A stretch of 64,000 nucleotides of DNA from Cepaea nemoralis (Eukaryota > Mollusca > Gastropoda > Stylommatophora > Helicidae): contig JACEFZ010021371.1 in NCBI GenBank assembly GCA_014155875.1, positions 1,480,001 through 1,544,000 of the forward strand, written 5' to 3'. Shown here in pieces: positions 11,191 to 22,929 of the stretch; positions within the stretch are counted from its first letter, which is position 1, and the number at the start of each line of letters is the position of its first letter. Position numbers and translations under genes: made by a program. The notes below the pieces were generated by a model. The model made no database searches. It saw only the letters and a list, made by a program, of their open reading frames with translations, and was not told the origin of the DNA.

Positions 11191-11825
11191 ACTGCCGATT
11201 CCATGGATGATGAACTGTGTTTTTCGTGAAGGACGTTTGTGTTGGCATTCTGGCGGCAGCAATATGCAGTGTACCTGTGCGGGCTGTTGGATTGCCGAGA
11301 CTCCTGTCTATTCCATTGTTCACATAGAGCATTTTGTGTGATATCCACTGGCACAGGAACGGAGCATAATGGGGACGACCCGTTGCTGTGAAGTTGGAAC
11401 TGCGACTAACTAACTAACTTGATTCGGTCTCTATCTTTGCAGAGTGCCAGCTGAAGAAAAAAAAACTGCACTCAAGATGGAGCAAATCCATGACCTTCAC
11501 TGGTCAAGGCAGGCAGCTTGACCTCTTCACCACTGAGGCGCCCATAAATATTACAGAAAGTTAAATGATAAATACAACAGAAAAAATAGGCAGAAGAATC
11601 CATCTAGCCAGTGACATAACAGAAATTATCACTGACACCAGAATTATTCAAAAGCAACTTTAGAGCAGAATCATAGAAAGATAAAGAAAAACAAATAGTT
11701 CTTATCACAGACGTGGACCGTAGTCTCAACATTGACAATTAAAACCATTAAGCATCCATCGGATTTAAGAGCACACTGTCACTTAATCTATAAAAAAAAT
11801 GTGCTGTCTGTTAAAACTGGATAAC

Positions 11826-11939
11826 CTTTTTTTCTCCTGTGGTAGTATCTTTTGTAAGCAACTCCATTAGGTCCTCAGTAAACATATCTTCCTCTCCTTC
11901 ATCAGCACCTTTCTTTTTAGATTTTGGTTTTTCAAACTT
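11826..11939 (-). CDS. DNAH3: Dynein heavy chain exon: charged linker between AAA2 and AAA3
   Basis: A 38-codon exon with acceptor TTATTACAG at 11940-11942 and donor AAAAAAG|GTTATC at 11824-11825, phase 0 both sides. It encodes a charged, low-complexity segment: KFEKPKSKKKGADEGEED followed by MFTEDLMELLTK. DNAH-type chains have a variable insertion at this place, between the AAA2 small domain and AAA3, so position and phase support it more than sequence does. A conserved stretch usually found just before the AAA3 entry (a YDY- or YDF-containing strand) is not in this or the next exon. It may be a tiny exon I could not locate in the 9.2-kb intron downstream. Confidence 0.72.
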
Positions 11940-12280
11940 CTGTAATAATAATAATAATACAATATACAAAAGCATTTCAATAAGAAAATGTTGTTTACGA
12001 AGTACCACTCAAATATTCTCATATGCAATAGAAATACTGAAAGGTACCACTAGATGGACTGGCCATTCAGTTTGAAATAAAGTTGCTAGGACAATTCTGT
12101 ACATTTCACTATACTTTAATCAAGTAGTGGTGACCTTTCTTTATCGAATATTTCAATTACAGCAGGTCATTGGCGCAATTTAGATAACAAATACAGCTAA
12201 ATAGTTGACAGAATGATGAAATATTAAACACATTTGATTAAAATATTTCAACACGGAAACAAGAAACAATATTTTGCACG

Positions 12281-12480
12281 ATTTATTGCTGGCATAGTTC
12301 GCTGCATCTCGTCAGGTGCATTATGCAGAGTTATATATCAGATGAAATGAATACTACTATAGCTTAAGCATAAAAAGCATATAGTCACAGTATTGTTTGA
12401 ATGTGGAGTATCTGTTAGTCCCACGGTAATTTCAAACTTAACATAACAGAGACCAGAAAAGCAGAATCGTTCCACTTCAC
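12281..12480 (+). repeat. Diverged interspersed repeat (repeat D), copy 1
   Basis: Similar to 32391-32620 in the same orientation: TGGCATAGTTCGCTGCATCTC against TGGCATAATTTTGCTGCATCTC, followed by TTATATATCA. The minus-strand frames of both copies also align weakly (ER..F...V). No family recognised. Confidence 0.45.
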
Positions 12481-12539
12481 CATGAACTGAACCCACAAGA
12501 ACATCTCTTTGTTCACCACGAACATAAGGACAGCCATTA

Positions 12540-13480
12540 TTCCTAAACATCATAAAGCAACGTCGACAGGAAGGCACCACCAAAGAAGCAGTCTATCGAA
12601 AAGAAACATGGATGGATCAATACATAAACGTCAATAGCTTTGCACCTATTCAAAATAAGTGTGGCCTGGTAAGGACCATGTTTAATCGAGTCAAACAGAT
12701 TTGCTCCGACGACACACTAAAACAGGAACTGGACATCTATAACCAGACTCAACAATCTAATGGCTAGACAGCCGACCTCACTGAGCATCACTTCCAGCCA
12801 CCCAAACCCACCTTCACAGAATCATCAGTTCCCGAACTTCAAGTGTCTTTTTTAGGTGATTTCTCAAGGGGACGACATAATGAGACGAACATACGATAGC
12901 CTTAAAACAGCAGTAAGCCAAACATTCTTTGCTGCTGAACCAATGATCAGATATAAAAACCACCCCGACCGGGAAGGTTAACCCGGTCAAAAATTCCCGC
13001 AGAAGTCGGATGTGTCGGCCTAACGGCGCAAGAAGCAGCTCTTCTGTAAACAGGCACAACGCAATCGCGTCCAAAAAAAAAAAAATACTCCGGATGAACG
13101 CAGAAGAAGCAGAAGAAGAAGAAGAAGAAGAAGAAGAAGAAGAAGAAGAAGAAGAAGAAGAAGAAGAAGAAGAAGAAGAAGAAGAAGAAGAAGAAGAAGA
13201 AGAAGAAGAAGAAACCACCCCGATACCTACTACATCTGTAAAAGGCTCATTGTCTCCGTACACCAAATCAAACTGCATCAATGTTTCAGTTCCAGTGTGA
13301 CCAACTTATGTAGGTAGAACTAAAAGAGAGTTACCAAATCGAGTAGCCGAACATATACTAGTGTGGGAAAGAGAGTTAATGAGTCTTCAGAAACCCCTGT
13401 GCGGTATAACACCTCCTCGTCGATTTCTCAAAAGCTCATAAACTACGGCCATTAGGCGAAGAAAGAAAAAAGTGTTTCGT
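12540..13480 (+). pseudogene. Penelope-like element: RT end, linker and GIY-YIG endonuclease
   Basis: Frames across this region, broken by stops and shifts, carry the C-terminal part of a Penelope-like retroelement. First come NKCGLVRTMFNRVKQIC and a TLKQELDIYNQT helix, as in the RT-to-linker region. Then a AVSQTFFAAEPMI-like block, then SPYTKSNCIN, and finally YVGRTKRELPNRVAEH, the catalytic core motif of the GIY-YIG nuclease (Tyr, Gly, Arg, Glu-His). A TGA at about 13301 sits just before the nuclease core in the frame that also holds the polyglutamate tract. The RT catalytic core is not visible, so the copy is 5'-truncated. PLEs move by target-primed reverse transcription with this nuclease. 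Confidence 0.75.
13112..13213 (+). repeat. (GAA)34 trinucleotide repeat inside the PLE frame
   Basis: Thirty-four uninterrupted GAA triplets, preceded by GCA GAA GAA GCA. Read with the flanking frame they encode a polyglutamate tract between the PLE linker and the GIY-YIG core, where conserved sequence is expected. The array has expanded in or replaced part of the linker. Confidence 0.95.
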
Positions 13481-13603
13481 ACAATGTATTCGACGAACAA
13501 TAAATGATTGCTCACATATATTGAAGCGTTAGTAAATTGGCTATTTTGGTCTGTTTTATGCAAACAGGAAGAGTTCGTGTTAAATTTGAAATTCATCATC
13601 ATC

Positions 13604-13812
13604 ATCAAGTGCCATGCCGACTGGCGTAGGCGTTCATGACTCCTCATAGATCTCGGTCTTTGATGTTCTGGATCAACTCTGCTGATAATATTCCTCCATA
13701 CCACCTCTCAATTTATCCAGCATAATTTCTCTTGGTCTGCCTCTGCCTCTCTTTTCATTGATCTTTCCAGCTGTCACGATGTTCTCCAAAGTCTCTTTTC
13801 TCACCACATGAC
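13604..13812 (-). mobile_element. RTE-type LINE, 3' end fragment
   Basis: Minus-strand relic with GRGRPREIMLDKL and the terminal GMEEYYQQS-like block. It ends at the ATGATGATG tail, which appears on the plus strand as CATCATCATCATC near 13596-13608. Same terminus as 29213-31269. The remaining 240 bases to 14050 hold nothing I can name. Confidence 0.65.
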
Positions 13813-14049
13813 CAAAGAAAGATGTTTCTTTCTTTTTTATTGTTGCAAATAATGTATTAGTTTCATAAGCCTCTTTTGGGCAATCGTTGTTAGTTAGTTA
13901 CTCTGGCAGTCCAATGCATTCGCAACATTTGGTTCCCAGGAACCAAATCTCTGTTGCTTCCAAGTTGTTCCTAATTTTTTCATTTACATTCCAAAATTAA
14001 CTGTGACACAGTAAAACACAGACTGCAAGAACATCGCATGACGAACGGA

Positions 14050-14360
14050 ACACAGAAGAAGAACCAACGGTAAATTTCATAATTAAAGAACTCCCCTTTG
14101 TGGACGACCAAGCACTAATAGCAAATTAAGAAGCTGAATGATAAGACAACACGAATAGTCTAAAGTGTAAGGAACATAACATGAAAATTAGCACAAGTAA
14201 AACAGAGGTAATGATTATAACCAAAGGAGAACAAACAACAACTATTCATCTACAAGAACAGCCTCTGAAACAAGATAAGAGTTTCAAGTACCTTGGAGGT
14301 ATAATATCATCAAATGGCTAATCAGAAGACGAGATCGAGAATACATGCAATAAGGCAAAC
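14050..14360 (+). pseudogene. Non-LTR reverse transcriptase fragment
   Basis: A broken plus-strand frame with a decayed catalytic block (FVDDQALIA, where FADD is usual). It is followed by MKISTSKTEVM and SFKYLGGIISSNG, the palm-to-thumb region of LINE reverse transcriptases. It differs in wording from the ITSDGRC group elsewhere in the window, so it is another family. Non-coding now. Confidence 0.65.
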
Positions 14361-14499
14361 CAACTGTGACACGGCCATCGACCTGGCACTTGTATCCCAA
14401 GAGGCGGCATCAGACAAAAAATGGAGCGTCCTTGCAGACCATGGAAGTGGCACCTCCCCTGTTCTTTGCTGATACCTAAGTCCAGCACAGTTAAGGCTA

Positions 14500-17170
14500 T
14501 AAGAGCCCTCAGGGCATTCATTTATGATTTATTACGACCACTCTTCGCTTTTGAGGCGCCTTAGATCAAAGGGAAGATCTAAACCAACAAGAAGAATTTT
14601 CACCCAACCACCATGGTGGACACCAGAGGTGGAGAATCCATGGAGGGAAAAGGGTGCGGCCATAAGGAATTGGCAGAGGGTGCGGAGAGCAACCAATTCA
14701 GTTGACACAATTGGGGGAGGCTGAACGATATAAAAAAGTTAAGGTGAAGGATTTTAAACTCCAGGCAGCAGAGGCAAAAAGGATTACGTGGGAACAGTTT
14801 ATCAATGAAGTCGGTGGGGATGTGACACTGGGACAATTCTGGCGGCTGCACCGGCAGATGAAGAGACAGGCGATGCCTGGTACCCGTGGTACCGTTTATG
14901 ATGATAGCAACCGACCTATGACAACTGACAAAGACAAAGGGGGAGGCTTTTCTTGCACGATTTTTAAAACAGTCGGATCAGCAAGATAGAGCTATTAGAG
15001 ATAACATCAGAGAAGCCTTGTCACGGGTCACTAGGAAGGAGGATTGTGAGATTAAGGTGGATGATATTAGTCGGGTACTGAAGCGGGCTAAAGACACAGC
15101 GCCAGGTCCGGATGGGGTGAGGTACTCCCATATGAGTAACATAAATGATAGGGACTTGAGGATATGGCTCTTTGTTTCAACCTAAGCATCAATACGGCGG
15201 AAATACCCCACGATTGGCTGCATAGCTACCTGGTCCCACTCACAAAGCCAGGTAAGGATCACTCCAGACTAATGGATACCGAATCATAACCCTGCAAACT
15301 ACGTATGGCAAAGTCCAGCAACATTTGGAAAGTCGTTCCAAACTTTCCCAAGGATTCTGGAGTAACCAGCCAAGAAAGGACACATGGGCCAATGCTGCAA
15401 CTTTTGCATTTGATGTCTACGAGGGCTTCCATGATAAACAAGAGACAATGGCGATAGCTTTTGACCTGGAGGATGCGTATAACAGGGTCAGGTATGATCG
15501 GTTGATATGCACACTGTTGGAAATGGAGGTCTGCCCTTGCCTTCTTAGATGGGTTGCGCGGTTCTTTATGAGCGTATGGTTGCACTGCGCATGTGTTTCT
15601 GGACTTCTGACCCATGTACTATTATATATGAGTTGCCATAGGGATCTGCCTTGTCCCCAGTGCTCTTTAATGTCTATATCAGCAAAATCGCAGCTATTGA
15701 GACACCAGGTGTGGGTAGAATCTTGACATTTGCAGATGATGTGCTGGTGTACAGAGGGCAGAGACAGGGCCAGTTTGGCGAAAGACTTACAGGTGGCAGT
15801 AAATGGGGTGGCAGAGTGGTGCAGGGACGCAGGGGCCATTATACACCCAGACAAGGCATCGGTTGTGTGGTACTCCCTGGACAACCGGATCGTCAAGGCA
15901 GATGTCCCAGGTATTATGTTGAATGGATGCCCTCTTAGGCGAGAGAGTAAACTGAAGTACTTGGGTATCACCTTTGACAGGTGTTTGTCTTTTAAGGATC
16001 ATGTGGAGGCTTTGGTGGTGAAGGCTGGTAGGGGACTTAATGCATTGAGGGCTATGGCAGCAACAGTTAATAATTCTGTCATTGAGTATGGTTTGGGGCT
16101 GCTGACAGTATCAAAGAGCCAGCTTGAAAGGTTGGAGCGCATACAGAATGCTTCCATGCGGTTAATCCTGGGGCGCACAAAGGCATGAGGCATATCCTGG
16201 CGCTACCAACAATGACGGCTAGGCATAGGGTCCTTCAGGCCAAATGGTGTCTGTGAGTTGCTGCAGATAGGGATCACCCGCTGCATGCAGCCATGGATAT
16301 AGTCAAGGGTCATAGACTAAGACGAGGCAGGTCCTGGATGGCACAAGCAGAACTTTCTATACGTCAGGTGTGTGATCTAGAGACCATCAATCGTGAAAGA
16401 GAGTGGGTTGAACGTCAGGAATACATGACGGATTGGCACAATGTAATAATAACACTGGGTCGTGAGTGCAGAGAATGAGCAGCGGGCCGCACTGAGTTTG
16501 AAGTGCAGCAGCTGATCCAGATTAACACACATCAAGGTGACATAGTGGTGAGAAACAGACGTAATGGCTGGAGCTGTATTGCAAAGGCTAATAGACGAGT
16601 CTTGAAAAAAGGAGAGTCTGGCATATAAGACATGAGAATGGAGGAGGAGCATGAGAATGGAGGTGGAGGCAGTAACAGCGGCATGCCGTTGGCTAGAGGA
16701 GACTACTGCAACACACGTTGTATTCATTACGGATTCAAAGAGTATGCTTAGTAAGGTGGAGAAAGGAATGTTTCGTGTGGAATGGCTCTCGTCGCTTCAG
16801 AGGTCACAGATTGTGAGAATTGTATGGATATTATGCCCTGGCCATACGGGGGTGCGGGGGAATAAACAGGCTGATAGGCTAGCAGGGAATGCACCTCTTG
16901 GTGGCAGATTGCCTATGGACATGGTCGTGCGCTTGTGGGACCAGGTGGAGAAAGCGGAGGAACAGACTGAGAACACATATGTGGAAAGAATGAGATAGCG
17001 GGGGATCGGCAAGGGTTCTGGAAGAATCTCAAAACTGAGAAGGAAGACCAGGATAATTTTTAATCAGATAGCGGTGGGAACGATTAGTAAGTAGTATGAC
17101 TCTTCGCTGGTTGCTGAACGAGGGGACAGAGCACGCATGGGAATGTCCCGAGTGCAGTGATGTTCTTAGC
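14500..17170 (+). pseudogene. LINE with RT and RNase H (I-clade-like), degenerate
   Basis: A 2.7-kb plus-strand non-LTR element. In order: FTQPPWWTPEVENPWREK (after the endonuclease), the RT entry APGPDGVRYSHM (near 15100), FDLEDAYNRVRYDRL (15460-15510), the catalytic FADDVLVY (15729-15752), LKYLGITFD, and LERIQNASMRLILG (near 16150). RNase H follows at 16651-16998 with FITDSKSML and GHTGVRGNKQADRLAG. A zinc-finger-like end near 17130 (AWECPEC) is suggested. RNase H after RT points to the I or a related clade, unlike the RTE copies here. At least three frame changes (near 15000, 15180 and 15770) plus stops make it dead. The endonuclease is missing. Confidence 0.8.
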
Positions 17171-17199
17171 TCAGCTCAACTCAAACCAACTCATTTGGA

Positions 17200-18252
17200 C
17201 AAATGGCACCAATACTAGAGAACAAACATGACAAAATAATAAAATTACTAAAGCAAATTAACATTGACGGCAAAGATCTGCCAATAATAAAGAACATATA
17301 TTGGCAAACAGCAGCCATAAGAATCAACTATCTTGTAGGAAAATTGCAATGTATTAAGAAGGGAGTCCGACAAATTCTGCATTGTCTCCTGATTTGTTAT
17401 AATTGTACAGTGACTAGTGAGATCTACAGAAAATATGTCAGGAATCTTGATTGTTGGACATAATATAAATAACTTACGTTAGCTGATGACACCGTCTCGA
17501 TAGCAACAAGTCAGAAGGATCTACAGGAAATGATAGATACGGTGGTTATAGAAAGTGAAAAAATGGGCGTTTAAAAGACAGAAGTCATGGTGAATGAGAG
17601 GCACAGATTGTGCCTAAATGTGCAATTAAAGTACAGGGAGTTATTTTTGGGCAGGTGCAGAAATTCAAATATCTAGGCACATGGATAACATCAGATGGAA
17701 GATGCATCACTGAGATAAAGAAAAGAATAGGACAAGCAAAAACTGCATTCTATCAAATGAAGAACGTTTTGTGCAATAAGTCACTGTCCTTGAAAGGTAG
17801 AAAAAGAGTTCTTGCATGTTACATAGAACCGGTTTTAACATACGGCTGCAAATCATGGACAATTAGTAAACAGGCGAACAAATCTCTGGAAGCCGTGGAA
17901 ATGTAGTTTCATAGAAGACTGCTGAAAGTTAACTGGAGAGCCAAAATGAGAGATCACGACGTTTTAACGGAAGCTGAGTCGCAAAGACAACTTATCACAA
18001 ACTTCAGAAAGAGGCAGTCATATTTTATTGGCCACGTTATGAGAAGACTATTTATTACTGGATTGTGTTGTGACAACCGGAAAGATTTGAGTAAAAAGAG
18101 ATAGAGGAAGACAGTGTGGGAAGATTCTTGACAGTCTTGTGTCATGGCAAGTAAACGGAGTCAACACACGAATTGATCCATGATGTCAGAGACCGTAATT
18201 TGTGAGAGGTTGATCACCCACACCAGCCGGCAAGCATTGGATGATGATGATG
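17200..18252 (+). pseudogene. RTE-type LINE, 3' half
   Basis: Plus-strand copy beginning in the RT fingers (KNIYWQTAAIRINYLVGK, KKGVRQ), then LADDTVSIA as the catalytic block (17483-17510), FKYLGTWITSDGRC (17665-17705), EPVLTYGCKSWT, and the terminal block FRKRQSYFIGHVMRR. It ends with a GATGATGATGATG tail at 18238-18252. Several stops are present, for example after MGV near 17571. Relatives are at 26040-27592, 29213-31269, 29701-30744 and 31596-32172. It abuts a fragment of a related LINE in the opposite strand. Confidence 0.82.
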
Positions 18253-18254
18253 AT

Positions 18255-18545
18255 CATGTTCTTAATATATATTGTATATCTTCCATCTGATTTCATAAAT
18301 GCCCCTACGTATTTAAAAGTATCCATTTGGTTAAGAATTGTTCCTTCTATTTCCATTTCACATTTTGGTGTCACATTTTTGTTGTTGTTGATATTACCAT
18401 TGTCACTGTTTTCTGGATATTCAGGGTGAGTCCTTTCTTTGCACTTTCTGTCCAATAGCTGTTGTAGATCTTTTGCATTATCCGCCACCAACACTGTTTC
18501 ATTTGCATAGCGTAGAATTTTTATATTATAACCTCTGATTAGTAT
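18255..18545 (-). pseudogene. RTE-type LINE RT fragment, inverted next to 17200-18252
   Basis: A minus-strand frame with TVLVADNAKDLQQLLD (catalytic YADD block changed to YANE just upstream), VTPKCEMEIEGTILN, and FKYVGAFMKSDGR. It stops abruptly at the tail of the plus-strand LINE. The arrangement is two related fragments joined head-out. It could be a 5' inversion of one insertion or two events. Confidence 0.75.
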
Positions 18546-19152
18546 TCCTGGCTTCCGCTTTTTTTTTTTTTTTTTTTTGGGCGCTCGCTCGCTTTGAACT
18601 CAAGGGTAGTCCATACACACTATTTATAGTAGTGATTGACTGAGTTTTGCATGTGAATTAGCTTTCCTTATTAACAGTGTATAAGCACCATTTATCTATC
18701 GTGATTTCTGTGGAAGGGTAATGATAACTAATTGTAAAAGTCATGGGGATAAGTCCATTATGATATCTGCTGTTTAGCACATTAAGAATATACGTTAACT
18801 AAAAATGCACAAATGTCTACCTCTTTTACAAACTGGTAATCATAAATTGTGCCTTCTTGCGGATATGGCAAACTATAAGGGGGATCTGGTGCAGGAACTA
18901 ATGAAACAAAGGCAAGAGCTCCTCTTGTTGTTGATGACATTGGGCCCTAAAGAATGTATTGAAAAGAACTGTAGCATAATAAATGCATATACTTGCAAAC
19001 ATAACTATTTAATATATTGGTGCTATTTGGTTTTCCTATATGAAATCAGAACAGTCAATTATCATGATCATGTAGCAGGTCTTTTGCAGAACGTCACTCT
19101 TATCGCAGCTTAATTCTGTTTCTCGAACCTTCGCCAGGTCTCCTATCTCATG
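18546..19152. other. AT-rich spacer before the satellite
   Basis: A poly-T run of about 18 bases near 18560, then unique-looking sequence. A 102-codon plus-strand frame at 18805-19113 has no recognisable motif and is probably chance. Confidence 0.4.
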
Positions 19153-20872
19153 CATGATCGTGTCAACATTGCCTGCACATCTCGGTTAGACCATCGGTGA
19201 TTGATGTACATCTTTATCTATCAGTGAATCCAATAACACATAATCAGGTCAACATTGTCTGCACTGCTCGGTTAGTCATCGGTGATTGATGTACATCTGT
19301 ATCTATCAGTGAATCCAATAACACATAATCAGGTCAACATTGTATGCACTGCACGGTTAGTCCATCGGTGATTGATGTACATCTTTATCTATCAGTGAAT
19401 CCAATAACACATAATCAGGTCAACATTGTATGCACTGCACGGTTAGTCCATCGGTGATTGATGTACATCTTTATCTATCAGAGAATCCAATAACACAAAA
19501 CCACGTCAACATTGTCTGCACTGCTCGGTTAGTCCATCGGTGATTGATGTACATCTTTATCTATCAGAGAATCCAATAACACATAATCAGGTCAACATTG
19601 TCTGCACTGCTCGGTTAGACCATCGGTGATTGATGTACATCTGTATCTATCAGTGAATCCAATAACACATAATCAGGTCAACATTGTCTGCACTGCTCGG
19701 TTAGACCATCGGTGATTGATGTACATCTGTATCTATCAGTGAATCCAATAACACATAATCAGGTCAACATTGTCTGCACTGCACGGTTAGTCATTGGTGA
19801 TTGATGTACATCTTTATCTATCAGTGAATCCAATAACACATAACAAGGTCAACATTGCCTGCACAGCTCGGTTAGTCCATCGGTGATTGATGTACATCTT
19901 TATCTATCAGTGAATCCAATAACACAAAACCAGGTCAACATTGTCTGCACAGCTCGGTTAGTCCATCGGTGATTGATGTACATCTTTATCTATCAGAGAA
20001 TCCAATAACACATAACCAGGTCAACATTGCCTGCACAGCTCGGTTAGTCCATCGGTGATTGATGTACATCTTTATCTATCAGTGAATCCAATAACACAAA
20101 ACCAGGTCAACATTGTCTGCACAGCTCGGTTAGACCAACGGTGATTGATGTACATCTTTATCTATCAGAGAATCCAATAACACATAATCAGGTCAACATT
20201 GTCTGCACTGCTCGGTTAGTCCATCGGTGATTGATGTACATCTTTATCTATCAGAGAATCCAATAACACATAATCAGGTCAACATTGTTTGCACAGCTCG
20301 GTTAAACCATCGGTGATTGATGTACATCTTTATCTATCAGAGAATCCAATAACACATAACCAGGTCAACATTGCCTGCACTGCTCGGTTAGTCCATCGGT
20401 GATTGATGTACATCTTTATCTATTAGAGAATCCAATAACACATAACCAGGTCAACATTGTCTGCACTGCTCGGTTAGTCCATCGGTGATTGATGTACATC
20501 TTTATCTATTAGAGAATCCAATAACACATAACCAGGTCAACATTGTCTGCACTGCTCGGTTAGTCCATCGGTGATTGATGTACATCTTTATCTATTAGAG
20601 AATCCAATAACACATAACCAGGTCAACATTGTCTGCACTGCTCGGTTAGTCCATCGGTGATTGATGTACATCTTTATCTATTAGAGAATCCAATAACACA
20701 TAACCAGGTCAACATTGCCTGCACTGCTCGGTTAGTCCATCGGTGATTGATGTACATCTTTATCTATTAGAGAATCCAATAACACATAACCAGGTCAACA
20801 TTGTCTGCACTGCTCGGTTAGTCCATCGGTGATTGATGTACATCTTTATCTATCAGAGAATCCAATAACACA
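19153..20872. repeat. 86-bp satellite / minisatellite, about 20 units
   Basis: A head-to-tail array of an approximately 86-bp unit, with starts (GGTCAACATTG) spaced 85-86 bases from about 19161 to 20791. The first unit is diverged on its left side, and the last ends in AATAACACATTTTT. Each unit contains GGTCAACATTG, CTGCAC.GCTCGGTTAG, ATCGGTGATTGATGTACATC (holding the palindrome GATGTACATC) and AATCCAATAACACA. Most units carry AGGTCA at the junction. Variants cluster: CTGTATC is found only in early units, and TATTAGAG in five consecutive late ones. This is expected from unequal exchange. It lies in the 13.4-kb intron between the 25377 and 11826 exons. Confidence 0.97.
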
Positions 20873-20875
20873 TTT

Positions 20876-21166
20876 TTACACAATAAAAAAATGTGTCCCA
20901 AAGCAGTTTCCTGTAATGGGTCTGTGATGCGACAGCGCCATCACATGTTGTGGCTTCAAAGCATGGAGGAATAGGTCGTCAATCTTTCCCTCACTTAGCA
21001 GGCAACAAGCCCAGACATCAAGCCACCCCTCTGTGCGCACGACATTATTAGTGCTGTTGCCGATCAACTTCGTCTGCATGAGCACGTTATTCAGATGATA
21101 AAAGAATAATTCACATTTGTCGGTGTTACAAACACAGTTATTGTTTATATTGAATTGGCATGACAA
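20876..21166 (-). other. Unrecognised 96-codon ORF flanking the satellite
   Basis: A minus-strand frame with a protein-like composition (CELFFYHLNNVLMQTKLIG; GWLDVWACCLLSEGKIDDLF). I cannot place it. It begins at the right edge of the satellite array and may belong to the element from which the array grew, or be chance. 21170-21737 contains nothing I recognise. Confidence 0.25.
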
Positions 21167-21737
21167 TTCACATACGCTGCACCATCATGGATTATGTGAC
21201 AGGACGTTCTCATCAAACTGAATTGTATGCGTTAATTCGGAACTTCCTTATACACCACTCTTACTATCACGGAGACAGTATAACCAGAAAGACGCCTAAG
21301 CGGTATGTGGACCTACGGGACAGTAATTAGGAAGTCTAAGAAAAATTAAGACTGAAGAATTCATACCTACTGGAAGATTAAATCTGTCAACACAATGGAA
21401 GTTTAGAGACAGGAGAATGTTAGAATGTGTAGTAGTGTCATTAAAACTCGGTAGAGGGGAAGACCTTCAACTCGTTATAAACAGAATGTAGATTCTAGAA
21501 GAGGTGTCAATTGAGAATTAAGTGCTAGAGTGTGGTTGTGATTTCATTTGGATTTGCCTGAAAAAGCCCGTCTAGAACGGGGTAAGATATACTAGTAGTT
21601 AATATCAGTAATTGATAGGACTATCTGGCAGAGATTGGAATTATTCATTACTTTCCTTTCGTCTTATCAAATGCATTTCTCTATGGAGATAGCTATTAAT
21701 ATATCGAATTGATGGACGTATATTTTCTGTCTAAGTC

Positions 21738-22125
21738 TTAAGACGCATCTTTGGGCCGATTAGGGATACACAAAGTGGAGAGTGGAAAAGAAGAAGCAAC
21801 AAAGACATTTATGATCTGTTTAAATCCCCGCTAATCACTGGTATCATGAAGGCTGATAGACTGCAATGGCTTGGGCATATAGAAAGAATGGAAGATAATA
21901 GGGAAACAAAAGTCGCTTACACTCAGGAAATAAATACCGTAGACTCCGAGGTAGACCAAGAAGACGGTGGAGAGATAATATACACACAGACCTACAAGCA
22001 CTTGGAATCAGCGACTGACAGGAGAAGGTCAACCAGAGAGACGAATGGAACGGCTTGTATCTGCAGCAAAGAACCTCATTGGCTCGGAATGCTGAAGAAG
22101 AAGAAGATATCTACTGTCTAATGAA
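21738..22125 (+). pseudogene. LINE-B 3' end fragment
   Basis: Plus-strand 3' end of the LINE family seen in full at 56762-59040. It has a GPIRDTQSGEWKRRSNKDIY-like block, KADRLQWLGHIERMEDNRET, and a decayed RP.GRP.RRW region. It ends in GAAGAAGAAGAAGAT. One frameshift falls after the EINT.. segment. Confidence 0.82.
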
Positions 22126-22437
22126 GTATTCAGTCACTTTATCATCTCCCTTTGCTTATTCTACCCTTGATGAGATGACATCGCACGAGACATGAGATGT
22201 TATTCATGACTTACTAACCGCTTTCATGTATAATACATATGCTTAATGAAATATTATTCTCCTACTTATATGAGAGGTATAAACAGAACTTTGTATGATT
22301 ATCATCATTATCTAGATGCGCCCAGTAAACTAGGTGACTTGGGCATCTGCATATTTCGGATGATTGAGATTTATTATTCCATAAATATGATGGGGCATGT
22401 CTTATATACATGAGATGTTGGCTACATTTATCCATTG

Positions 22438-22552
<115 letters not shown>

Positions 22553-22565
22553 AACACATCATGTT

Positions 22566-22885
<320 letters not shown>

Positions 22886-22929
22886 ACTATTCACCGGATC
22901 GTATCACTGAACTGAAACAGATGAGGTAA

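Noticed and set aside
12814..13281. Minus-strand frame with a polyserine tract
   Set aside because: It is the reverse of the (GAA)34 array. The plus-strand frame is the one continuous with Penelope-like motifs.
19153..20872. CRISPR-like regular repeats
   Set aside because: The whole 86-bp unit is repeated with no unique spacers, and the context is an animal intron. It is a satellite.
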